This document shows positions 42,620 through 50,096 of a stretch of DNA of 64,000 nt, one piece after another. A program made the position numbers and the translations under genes. The stretch is from Thermoguttaceae bacterium (lineage in GTDB: Bacteria > Planctomycetota > Planctomycetia > Pirellulales > Thermoguttaceae): NCBI GenBank assembly GCA_017434455.1, contig JAFRFG010000014.1:175824-239823 (forward strand). The letters run 5' to 3'. Below the pieces are notes generated by a model that was given only the letters and a program-made list of their open reading frames with translations, made no database searches and was not told the origin of the DNA. Position 1 is the first letter of the stretch. Every line of letters starts with the position of its first letter.

Positions 42620-44629
42620 TTACGGCAAAAGCTCGAGCGTTTTGTCGGGCTCGACACTGACCAGCGGCGCTAAGCCGTAGAACGTCAGGAAGAACCCGCT
42701 GGGGTCTTTTCCCGTTTTGGCGACCCGCAGTTTCCAGACGCCGGGTATCGCCTCGTCCCCTTCAAACAGCGCCGAACCGTCGACACGGTCGGACTTGAGG
42801 CAAACCTTCCCGTTCGGGTCGGTCAGAACGACCGTTCCCTCTTCGGGCTGGTACTGATTCACACTGAGGGCAAACCGCTCGGTCCCTTCGGGGACGGCGA
42901 AATAGTAAGTTCCCTCGCCGCAGTCAAAGCTCCCCTCCGGGAAGAACGTCGCGGCGTTCGGGGCCGAACAGGCGGCCAGCGCCGAGGCGCCGTCGAGCGA
43001 TTTGGCTTTGACGGTCCAAATTCCGTCTTTGTCGGGGGTGATCGTGTAATCGCGTCCCTCGGCGCCGTACGGCTCCAGCGTGGTTCGGTTCCCGTCCGGG
43101 TCGATCAGCACCGGCGCGACCTCCCGAACATCGCGATTCGCGGCGGGGTCGACGGGGGGAAGCAGCCGCATCGTCAGCGTCACCGGCTCGCCGCTTTTGG
43201 CGAAGAAGAGCCATTCCCCGCTGTCGTATACCCAAAGAAGGGAGGGCTGTTCGGCGCTGCCGGCCGCCGCGGCGCTTTTGGCCGGGCGAACCTTGGCCCG
43301 GTCAACCTTGGTCACGGGAAAGCCGCTGTCGCGTCTGCCGGGGAAGTGCTTCCTCAGCCAGGCCGCGTCGATCGTCTCGGTGACGCCGGGTTCCTCGGCG
43401 CTGATTTTGCGCGTCAGCGACCCGGTAATATCGAAGAACCCGTACTTAAACGGCGTCCGGTCGATATAGGTGATCGGCTCGCGCCCGAGCGGGTCGATGA
43501 CGGTGATCCCGTCCCAGACCATCTTCCCTATCGGGTACTGATCGGGAAGACAGGTGATCACCGTGATCGGCGATTGGTTCGGGTCCGAATCGGTACCGCA
43601 GTCAACGACCAGATTTTCGATCGTCATCGCGTGGGCGTCGATCCCCTTCGAGGCAAGCTCCACGCCGAAGTGATTGTTCCAAAGCGAACAGTTCCGGATC
43701 GTCAGTTCCCCGGCGACCGAGCGGCCGTCCCCGTTTTCGATCAGGTGCGACAGTCCGTTTCGGCCGTTGCGCAGCGACAGGCAGCTGTCGATCGTGACCG
43801 AGATCGGCTCGGAATCGGCGTTTAAGTTCGGAAGATAGATTTCGATCCCGTCCCCGGCGTTATCCGCCATCACGCAGTGGCGCACGACGCAGTCGACCAG
43901 GCATTGATCCGGTTTGTTCGGTTCGATATCGATCCCGGCCTGCGGCGGCAGACCGCGGGTATGCGTCAAGGCGCAGTCCTCGATGAGCAGACCGCGCGCC
44001 GAGACGACCGAGATCCCCTGCCGGTTGTTGTCCTCGCAATAAACACCGCGGATGACGAGGTTCTCGCAGGGACCGCCGTCTTCACCGGCGCCGACATAGA
44101 TGCCGTCGCCGCCGGAGGAGCTGATCATCAGATGCTGAATGACCACGTTCTTCACACCGTGCAGCCGAACGGCGTGCCGCCATTCCGACGGCTTGTACGG
44201 CGGGTTTTGGTAATCGCTCTTGCGCATCTTCAGGACCGACCCCCACCCGCCCCGCAGGGTAACATTCTCGCCGGTAATGGTCACCAGCGAGTCAAAAATT
44301 CCGAAAAACTCCCCTTCTTTTGCCTCGACCGTCACCCCGTTGGCAAGGATAACCTCGATATTGCTCGGGATCTTCAGCGGACGGACGATCCAGGGGGTCT
44401 CCTGTTTGTCGATCGTCAGGACACGGACTCCCGAATCGAGCGCCGCCTGCAAAATTTCGGTCGAGTCCTCCTCGCGGAACCCCCACCACGAGGCCCGGGC
44501 GGCAGTGATCGTGCCGTCGGCCACCCGGGCGAGTTTCTCCCGGTCGGGAGCGATATCGCCGGCCATCAGCGCGGCGACCGGCGCGGCGAACACCAGCGCC
44601 AAAGAGACGCAAAAGAAAATATGTTTCAT
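42620..44629 (-). CDS. Secreted right-handed beta-helix protein
   Basis: 669 aa with signal peptide (MKHIFFCVSLALVFAAPVAA). Residues 50-370 show repeated short beta-strand rungs typical of pectate-lyase-like parallel helices: NVTLRGGWGSV, GVKNVVIQHLMISSS, CENLVIRGVYCEDN, RGLLIEDCALTHT, ISVTIDSCLSLRNG, ELTIRNCSLWNN. The C-terminal 250 residues form one or two beta-sandwich modules. Such proteins bind or cleave polysaccharide; catalytic residues could not be identified. AAGGA lies 9 bases before the ATG. It is upstream of the TIM-barrel pair in the same direction (60-bp gap), suggesting a shared glycan-processing operon. Confidence 0.75.
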   Translation of the reverse strand: MKHIFFCVSLALVFAAPVAALMAGDIAPDREKLARVADGTITAARASWWGFREEDSTEILQAALDSGVRVLTIDKQETPWIVRPLKIPSNIEVILANGVTVEAKEGEFFGIFDSLVTITGENVTLRGGWGSVLKMRKSDYQNPPYKPSEWRHAVRLHGVKNVVIQHLMISSSGGDGIYVGAGEDGGPCENLVIRGVYCEDNNRQGISVVSARGLLIEDCALTHTRGLPPQAGIDIEPNKPDQCLVDCVVRHCVMADNAGDGIEIYLPNLNADSEPISVTIDSCLSLRNGRNGLSHLIENGDGRSVAGELTIRNCSLWNNHFGVELASKGIDAHAMTIENLVVDCGTDSDPNQSPITVITCLPDQYPIGKMVWDGITVIDPLGREPITYIDRTPFKYGFFDITGSLTRKISAEEPGVTETIDAAWLRKHFPGRRDSGFPVTKVDRAKVRPAKSAAAAGSAEQPSLLWVYDSGEWLFFAKSGEPVTLTMRLLPPVDPAANRDVREVAPVLIDPDGNRTTLEPYGAEGRDYTITPDKDGIWTVKAKSLDGASALAACSAPNAATFFPEGSFDCGEGTYYFAVPEGTERFALSVNQYQPEEGTVVLTDPNGKVCLKSDRVDGSALFEGDEAIPGVWKLRVAKTGKDPSGFFLTFYGLAPLVSVEPDKTLELLP

Positions 44630-44673
44630 CTGATTGTTGTCCTTTTCCTCGAGGATATTCGGGCTGTGTTTTA

Positions 44674-44715
44674 TGAAAACATCCCCGGGAAGCCGCCGCT
44701 TCCCCGGGGATGTTC
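44674..44715 (-). terminator. Terminator after lipoprotein copy 1
   Basis: AACATCCCCGGG-AAGC pairs with GCTTCCCCGGGGATGTT with one bulged base and a 4-base loop; TTTT follows on the minus strand. Confidence 0.65.
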
Positions 44716-44753
44716 TGCTTCACCGCCTAACCGGATCGATTCGCGCCGGCGCG

Positions 44754-45338
44754 TCAGGGCAGATCCGCGGGAGGACGCATTTCCGGGCCGTCGTCCGGAA
44801 TCAATTCATGGACCGGCTCGCCGAGATCGAAGGTCTGTTCGGTCTTCCCCTTCTGCGTAAATTCCAGCGTCGTCGTTTCGGCCTCGGTGTATTCCAAGGG
44901 AACCGTGCTGTACATAAGAATCGTCATGTACTTGCGTTCCAGACGCTCGGCGTACAGCGCCGCCTTCTCCTCCTCGGTCAGGACCTGGCCGGGGGCCGGA
45001 TGCGTTAAGGGAAGAACGGGATTGCCGTCTTCATCCTCCGAAACGGTCTTGTCGATGACGACCTTCCACTGACCGTCGGGAAGTCCCCTGAATTGGCCGT
45101 AGGTAACAATTACCGCCTGACCGTTGGCGTCGGTCCTCCCCGCGGCGGGCCACCTGCTGTTCTGGCCGTCGGCGGAGGAAAGAACGATCTTAGCGTCCTG
45201 AAGCGGCTGGCCCCCCTGGGTGAAGGTGAGGATACAGCGGTGAAGCTTCGGGAAACCGTCCGGCTTGACGGGGCCGCCGCAGCCGGCCACCACCAAGACG
45301 GCGAGGAAAAGACCGAATATAGAAAGTGAATGTTTCAT
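44754..45338 (-). CDS. Lipoprotein with carboxypeptidase-regulatory-like domain, copy 1
   Basis: 194 aa. Signal peptide with lipobox VVAGC (Cys at about 20), so it is lipid-anchored. The rest is a single Ig/CarboxypepD-regulatory-like beta-sandwich: LTFTQGGQPLQDAKIVLSSADG, then DANGQAVIVTYGQF. Function unknown; in Planctomycetota such lipoproteins are often next to DUF1559 genes. It follows DUF1559 copy 1 by 164 bp that holds two hairpins, and is nearly identical to the copy at 47641. Confidence 0.82.
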   Translation of the reverse strand: MKHSLSIFGLFLAVLVVAGCGGPVKPDGFPKLHRCILTFTQGGQPLQDAKIVLSSADGQNSRWPAAGRTDANGQAVIVTYGQFRGLPDGQWKVVIDKTVSEDEDGNPVLPLTHPAPGQVLTEEEKAALYAERLERKYMTILMYSTVPLEYTEAETTTLEFTQKGKTEQTFDLGEPVHELIPDDGPEMRPPADLP

Positions 45339-45373
45339 CGTGTCGACCTATCATTTGGTGAATACTCTGGCAG

Positions 45374-45408
45374 GAAAAAACGGCAAGCGCCGCTCGAATC
45401 GGCGGCGC
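45374..45408 (-). terminator. Hairpin between DUF1559 and lipoprotein, copy 1
   Basis: GCGCCGC/GCGGCGC stem with an 8-base loop, then TTTTTT six bases on (minus strand). The same element occurs at 48276-48309. It may attenuate the message so that less lipoprotein is made than DUF1559 protein. Confidence 0.45.
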
Positions 45409-45434
45409 CCGCGCTCTTGCTCGCTCCCCTCCGG

Positions 45435-45470
45435 GGGTGAAGGCCTAAAAACCTAAGGAGGCCTTCACCC
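45435..45470. repeat. 12-bp perfect inverted repeat in copy 1 only
   Basis: GGGTGAAGGCCT and AGGCCTTCACCC with a 12-base loop. It is absent from the otherwise similar spacer of copy 2 (48241-48352), which is about 50 bases shorter, so it is a later insertion or a loss in copy 2. Confidence 0.6.
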
Positions 45471-45502
45471 GAAATGGGAGAGCAGAGCGTTTTAACAGCG
45501 CT

Positions 45503-46792
45503 TTACAGTGCCTTCACCTCGCCGCCGCTGGGAGTCCCCATCGCGCCCCAAACGCCGAACGGGCTCTTGCCCGTGAAATCGTCGTAGTACGTCGGGTTCG
45601 GCGAGGTGCCGAAGTAAACGCGTTCCTTGACGTTGTCGCCGCAGTTAACCCCTTCCGAGACGAAGGTCACCGAGCCGTCGACGCGCACGACATTCACCCC
45701 GCCGGGGTGATAGCTCTGCGCCGAGAAGACGCCGTCGTAACCGATGGCCTGCGCCCACTGGTCGGTATAGCGCGCCGCGACATTCGGGGAGTTCGGCGGA
45801 AGAATCGTGTTAAAACCGGTCCAAGAGGGAGCGCTCTCGAGGAAGGAGCAGCCGCGGTACGACGCGTAGTTGCCGGTGTAGGTGGGGTCAATCATATTGA
45901 AATCGGTCGAGTCTCGGACGCTCAGACACAGCGACGGATTGACGTACGAGTTGTCGACGGCCTTCAGGGACTTGCCCGGCCCGACCGCCACGCCGCCGCG
46001 TACCGGCTGACGCGAGGTATAGGCCGAGGTCGACGGGGTGATGGCAATCTCGCCGCAGAGGATGGTGTTGGAGGTACCATCGGTGATCTTGGAGAAATTC
46101 GACCAATGTTTCGGGACAAAGAGAGAGCCGCTGGCCATCGTGCTCGGCATAATCTGCCATTCTTCCGAATTGCCCTCGTCCACCATGTAGGCCTTGTTGT
46201 TGCCGGTCGAGAAGGTTACCCACGAATCGCACAGGGCGTAGCTGGTCGGACCGGTGACATCCAAGTAGCCGATGCCGTAAACGTCGTTCTGATAGGTATA
46301 GGCCTGGCCGCCCATTTTGTCGGACGGGCAGCAGAAGGCGGAGACATAGCTGTTGCCCCCGTCCATCTGGTAGTAATAGCGGTTCTGGTTGCAGACCCCG
46401 TGCTTGTCGTACCATTTCTTGTTGTTGAGCAGATCGGCGTTGAGGCGGTCATACAGCATGTTCTGCTCCATAAAGGGGAGAACCGAGAAGAAGCCGCCGA
46501 TGCCGACCGGCGAATACCAGTCGTCACAGTACCAGCCCTCGGGCGTAACCTCGGCCGAGCGGAGAACGCGCGGACTGGGCAGAACGCCGTAGACGTCGTT
46601 GTAGTTCTGGAACGCCAACCCGAGCTGCTTGAGGTTGTTGGTGCACTTCATCCGGCGAGCGGCCTCACGCGCGGCCTGAACGGCGGGCAGGAGAAGCCCG
46701 ATGAGGATGCCGATGATCGCGATGACGACCAGCAGCTCAACGAGCGTGAAACCCCGAGCCCTCTCCCTTCTAAAACAAACAGTCGTACTCAT
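45503..46792 (-). CDS. DUF1559 protein with pilin-like N-terminus, copy 1
   Basis: 429 aa from the ATG at 46792, which has AGGAG 8 bases upstream; a longer reading adds 33 residues and is rejected. The N-terminus has a prepilin cleavage/methylation motif RGFTLVELLVVIAIIG followed by the hydrophobic helix. The DUF1559 region then runs on (AAREAARRMKCTNNLKQLGL), with the C-terminal H-x9-DG motif (HPGGVNVVRVDG). Family members are abundant in Planctomycetota and are thought to form pseudopilin-like surface structures; no defined function. Promoter TTGACT-N17-TAAGCT at 46897-46925. Confidence 0.9.
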   Translation of the reverse strand: MSTTVCFRRERARGFTLVELLVVIAIIGILIGLLLPAVQAAREAARRMKCTNNLKQLGLAFQNYNDVYGVLPSPRVLRSAEVTPEGWYCDDWYSPVGIGGFFSVLPFMEQNMLYDRLNADLLNNKKWYDKHGVCNQNRYYYQMDGGNSYVSAFCCPSDKMGGQAYTYQNDVYGIGYLDVTGPTSYALCDSWVTFSTGNNKAYMVDEGNSEEWQIMPSTMASGSLFVPKHWSNFSKITDGTSNTILCGEIAITPSTSAYTSRQPVRGGVAVGPGKSLKAVDNSYVNPSLCLSVRDSTDFNMIDPTYTGNYASYRGCSFLESAPSWTGFNTILPPNSPNVAARYTDQWAQAIGYDGVFSAQSYHPGGVNVVRVDGSVTFVSEGVNCGDNVKERVYFGTSPNPTYYDDFTGKSPFGVWGAMGTPSGGEVKAL

Positions 46793-46896
46793 TGTCTTGT
46801 CTCCTATAAAAACGGATTGTCCCGGGCGATTTTTTTCGGCAAACGTCAGCCATGTGAACCGCCCAACCAAAAAACACAGAGAACCTTGCAACGAAA

Positions 46897-46925
46897 AGCT
46901 TATCCGACGACAAATCGAAAGTCAA
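46897..46925 (-). promoter_or_regulatory. Promoter of DUF1559 copy 1
   Basis: TTGACT and TAAGCT with 17 bases between (minus strand), about 105 bases before the start. The same -35 and spacing occur before copy 2. Confidence 0.45.
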
Positions 46926-47001
46926 CAAAAAGAGAAAGGTCTTTTATGTTTTGAAGAGGTTTTCTAAAAAATTTTTTCGTCGCCGCGGTTTTCCCCACCC
47001 C

Positions 47002-47490
47002 TTACGTAATCTTTTCGCCGATCGCCTCGACCACCGCCGAAGGAAATTCCCCGCGGGCGGCGATGGTCATTTCGCGCGACCGCGGCCCTGTGACCGCGAT
47101 GGCGATCTCCAGATGATCGGGGGGAATACTCAGCCAGACCCGATCGGCCCACTCGACAAACGACACCCCCCCGCCGTCAAAGTACTCGTCGGGGCCGAGC
47201 TGGTCAAACTCATCCTCGTCCCGAAGCCGGTAGGCGTCGAAATGATACAGAGGGAATACCCCTTGCGGCTGCCGCCGGCCCTGATATTCCCGAACCAAAA
47301 CAAAAGTCGGGCTCACCACCGTCTCCGGATCAATCCCCAATGCCTCGGCGACACAGCGAACCAAACGGGTCTTCCCCGCCCCCAAGGTTCCCAATAAGGT
47401 GACGACGGTCCCGGGGGGAAGCGCCTCGGCCAGCGCCCGGCCCAGGCGGCCGGTATCCTCTTCACAAGTCGATCGAAACGTCAGCGGCAT
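47002..47490 (-). CDS. tsaE: tRNA threonylcarbamoyladenosine biosynthesis ATPase TsaE
   Basis: 162 aa. ATPase that works with TsaB/TsaD in making t6A at position 37 of ANN-decoding tRNAs. P-loop LLGTLGAGKTRLVR; SPTFVLVREY; HFDAYRL; and the family's EW motif in VSFVEWADRV. Length is normal. It is a single gene between the two DUF1559-lipoprotein pairs, with its own -10 at 47533-47538. tsaB/tsaD are not in this window. Confidence 0.93.
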   Translation of the reverse strand: MPLTFRSTCEEDTGRLGRALAEALPPGTVVTLLGTLGAGKTRLVRCVAEALGIDPETVVSPTFVLVREYQGRRQPQGVFPLYHFDAYRLRDEDEFDQLGPDEYFDGGGVSFVEWADRVWLSIPPDHLEIAIAVTGPRSREMTIAARGEFPSAVVEAIGEKIT

Positions 47491-47532
47491 AGTTGTTTAA
47501 TCACCCAAGGTTCTTTCTTTGAGCCGACGGAA

Positions 47533-47561
47533 ATTATAACCGACGAAGATTCTGTGGGGAA
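47533..47561 (-). promoter_or_regulatory. Candidate promoter of tsaE
   Basis: Perfect TATAAT (47538-47533, minus strand), 42 bases before the ATG; the -35 (TTCCCC) is poor. Confidence 0.4.
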
Positions 47562-47568
47562 CACGCGC

Positions 47569-47610
47569 GAAAAAACCGCGCCCCCCTTTTTACGGGGAAG
47601 CGCGGTTTTT
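47569..47610 (-). terminator. Terminator after lipoprotein copy 2
   Basis: AAAAACCGCGC/GCGCGGTTTTT outer stem with an inner CCCC/GGGG stem and a T-run on the minus strand. Nearly the same sequence as the terminator at 50007-50048. Confidence 0.9.
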
Positions 47611-47640
47611 GGTTTACAGGAACATCATCCTCTAAGGGAC

Positions 47641-48240
47641 CTATTCGAGTGTCGTGTTGGGCAGATCCGCGGGAGGACTCATTTCCGGTTCGTCTTCGGG
47701 GATCAGCTCGTGGACCGGCTCTCCGAGATCGAAGGTCTGCTCGGTCTTTCCCTTCTGCGTGAACTGGAGCGTCGTCGTATCGGCCGAGGTGTATTCCAGA
47801 GGAACCGTGCTGTACAAAAGAACGGTCATATACTTTCGTTCCAGGCGCTCGGCGTACAGCGCTTCCTTTTCCTCCTCGGTCAGCTCCTTGCCGGGGGCCG
47901 GATGCGTTAAAGGAAGAACCGGATTGCCGTCTTCATCCTCCGAAACCGTCTTGTCGATGACGACCTTCCACTGGCCGTCGGGGAGCCCCTTGAATTGGCC
48001 GTAGGTGACGATCACCGCCTGACCGTTGGCGTCGGTATTGCCCGCGGCGGGCCACCTGGTGTTCTGGCCGTCGGCGGAGGAAAGAACGATCTTAGCGTCC
48101 TGAAGCGGCTGGCCCCCCTGCGTGAAGGTGAGGACACAGCGGTGAATCTTCGGGAAACCGTCCGGCTTGGCGGGGCCGCCGCAGCCGGCCACCACCAAGA
48201 CGGCGAGGAGAAGACCGAATAGGGGAAGGGAATGTTTCAT
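47641..48240 (-). CDS. Lipoprotein with carboxypeptidase-regulatory-like domain, copy 2
   Basis: 199 aa. Lipobox VVAGC as in copy 1; most residues are identical, with differences such as GPAKPDGFPKIHRC against GPVKPDGFPKLHRC, and PGKELTEEEKEALY against PGQVLTEEEKAALY. The C-terminus is five residues longer (NTTLE). Downstream of DUF1559 copy 2 by 112 bp. Duplicated as a unit with that gene. Confidence 0.82.
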   Translation of the reverse strand: MKHSLPLFGLLLAVLVVAGCGGPAKPDGFPKIHRCVLTFTQGGQPLQDAKIVLSSADGQNTRWPAAGNTDANGQAVIVTYGQFKGLPDGQWKVVIDKTVSEDEDGNPVLPLTHPAPGKELTEEEKEALYAERLERKYMTVLLYSTVPLEYTSADTTTLQFTQKGKTEQTFDLGEPVHELIPEDEPEMSPPADLPNTTLE

Positions 48241-48275
48241 CGTCTCGACCTGTTGTTTGGTGAATACTTTGTGGG

Positions 48276-48309
48276 AAAAAACGGCAAGCGCCGCCCGAAT
48301 CGGCGGCGC
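48276..48309 (-). terminator. Hairpin between DUF1559 and lipoprotein, copy 2
   Basis: GCGCCGCC/GGCGGCGC stem, then TTTTTT (minus strand), matching the element at 45374-45408. Confidence 0.45.
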
Positions 48310-48352
48310 TCACGTATTTGCTCGATACCCCTAAGACGAAGGGCTAAGCGCT

Positions 48353-49645
48353 TTACAGCGCCCTCGCCTCGCCGCCGGACGGAGTCCCCATCGCGCCCCA
48401 GACGCCGAACGGGCTCTTGCCCGTGAAGTCGTCGTAGTACGTGGGGTTCGGCGAGGTGCCGAAGTAGACGCGCTCCTTGACGTTTTCGCCGCAATTGACA
48501 CCGTCGGAAACGAAAGTCACCGAACCGTCGACGCGGACGACATTCACCCCGCCGGGGTGATAGCTCTGCGCCGAGAAGACGCCGTCGTAACCGATGGCCT
48601 GCGCCCACTGGTCGGTATAGCGCGCCGCGACGTTCGGGGAGTTCGGCGGAAGAATCGTGTTAAAACCGGTCCAGGAGGGAGCGCTCTCGAGGAAGGAGCA
48701 GCCGCGGTACGACGCGTAGTTACCGGTGTACGTGGGGTCAATCATACTGAAATCGGTCGAATCACGAACGCTGAGGCACAGCGACGGATTGATGTACGCG
48801 TTGTCGACGGCCTTCAGGGACTTGCCCGGCCCGACAGCCACGCCGCCGCGTACCGGCTGACGCGTGGTATAAGCCGAGGTCGACGGGGTGATGGCGATCT
48901 CGCCGCAGAGGATGGTGTTGGAGGTACCATCGGTGATCTTGGAGAAATTCGTCCAATGTTTCGGGACGAAGAGGGAACCGCTGGCCATTCGGCTCGGCTC
49001 AATCTGCCATTCGTCCGGATCGCCCTCGCTGAGCATATAGGCCGCGCTGGTACCGGTCGAGAAGGTTACCCACGAATCGCAAAGAGCGTAGTCCGTCGGA
49101 CCGGTGACATCGTTGTAGCCGATACCGTAAACATCGTTCTGATAGGTATAGGCCTCGCCCCCCTTCTTGTCGGACGGGCAGCAGAAGGCGGAGACATAGC
49201 TGTTGCCCCCGTCCATCTGATAGTAGTAGCGGTTCTGGTTGCAGACCCCATGCTTGTTATACCACTTCAGGTTGTCGTGCAGGTCGGTGTTGAGGCGGTC
49301 ATACAACGTGTTCTGCTCCATAAAGGGGAGAATCGAGAAGAAACCACCGATACCGACCGGCGAATACCAGTCGTCGCACCAGTAACCCTCGGGGGTATAT
49401 TCCGCCGAGCGGAGGACACGCGGGCTCGGCAGAACGCCGTGGATGTCGTTGTAGTTCTGGAACGCCAAACCAAGCTGCTTGAGGTTGTTGGTGCACTTCA
49501 TCCGGCGAGCGGCCTCACGCGCGGCCTGAACAGCGGGCAGGAGAAGCCCGATGAGGATACCGATGATCGCGATGACGACCAACAGCTCAACGAGCGTAAA
49601 ACCTCGTGCCTTTTCTTTTTTACGCAAACTAACAGCAATACTCAT
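48353..49645 (-). CDS. DUF1559 protein with pilin-like N-terminus, copy 2
   Basis: 430 aa. Two adjacent ATGs exist (49648, 49645). The second lines up with the start of copy 1 (ATGAGT in both) and has GGAG 8 bases upstream, so it is chosen. The prepilin motif RGFTLVELLVVIAIIG is identical to copy 1, as is nearly all of the C-terminal 200 residues including the H-x9-DG region. Variation is concentrated at residues about 60-240 (e.g. TSAAYMLSEGDPDEWQIEPSR against NNKAYMVDEGNSEEWQIMPST). Confidence 0.9.
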   Translation of the reverse strand: MSIAVSLRKKEKARGFTLVELLVVIAIIGILIGLLLPAVQAAREAARRMKCTNNLKQLGLAFQNYNDIHGVLPSPRVLRSAEYTPEGYWCDDWYSPVGIGGFFSILPFMEQNTLYDRLNTDLHDNLKWYNKHGVCNQNRYYYQMDGGNSYVSAFCCPSDKKGGEAYTYQNDVYGIGYNDVTGPTDYALCDSWVTFSTGTSAAYMLSEGDPDEWQIEPSRMASGSLFVPKHWTNFSKITDGTSNTILCGEIAITPSTSAYTTRQPVRGGVAVGPGKSLKAVDNAYINPSLCLSVRDSTDFSMIDPTYTGNYASYRGCSFLESAPSWTGFNTILPPNSPNVAARYTDQWAQAIGYDGVFSAQSYHPGGVNVVRVDGSVTFVSDGVNCGENVKERVYFGTSPNPTYYDDFTGKSPFGVWGAMGTPSGGEARAL

Positions 49646-49750
49646 CATGCCGTCTCCAATAAAAAACGGATTGTTCCGGGCGATTTTTATTACAACTGTG
49701 GCTATGTTGGACCGCCCGAGTCTAAAACACGGATAATCCCACGAAATAGA

Positions 49751-49779
49751 AGTTTACCCGAAAGGGCCGTAAAAGTCAA
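49751..49779 (-). promoter_or_regulatory. Promoter of DUF1559 copy 2
   Basis: TTGACT and TAAACT with 17 bases between (minus strand), about 106 bases before the start; same arrangement as copy 1. Confidence 0.5.
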
Positions 49780-50006
49780 CCAATTGAGAGGTTTTTTGTT
49801 CCCTAAAATTTTTCCTCTCCGCGAAATTCCCCCCCCGCTGGCGAAATCATCCCGCCAACCGCCCCGGTCGGCACCCCGCCCGGGCGGCCGGCAGCCCCTT
49901 CTCAAGCCGATCGAAACGCCGGCGATATTGCCCTTTTTCTCACCGAAGGATATTTTCTTTCGACCGGCGGGAAGGATGCCTAAATGGCAGTCTAGGCAAC
50001 ATACAT

Positions 50007-50048
50007 AAAAAACCGCGCCTCCCTTTTCGCGGGGAAGCGCGGTTTTTT
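50007..50048 (-). terminator. Terminator of bamA
   Basis: AAAAAACCGCGC/GCGCGGTTTTTT stem with a 17-20-base loop and a T-run (minus strand), 48 bases past the stop. Confidence 0.9.
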
Positions 50049-50096
50049 CAGGCGGCTTTTTTCTGCGCCGCGTTTTTTCCTCTGACCGGGGTTTTC

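Larger units (their letters stand above)
49646..50096. other. Gene-free stretch between bamA and DUF1559 copy 2
   Basis: It holds the promoter of DUF1559 copy 2 at its left part and the bamA terminator at 50007-50048. The 49800-50000 section is C-rich (CCCCCCCCGCTGGCG, CCCCGCCCGGGCGG) and shows no convincing reading frame or RNA. Confidence 0.6.
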
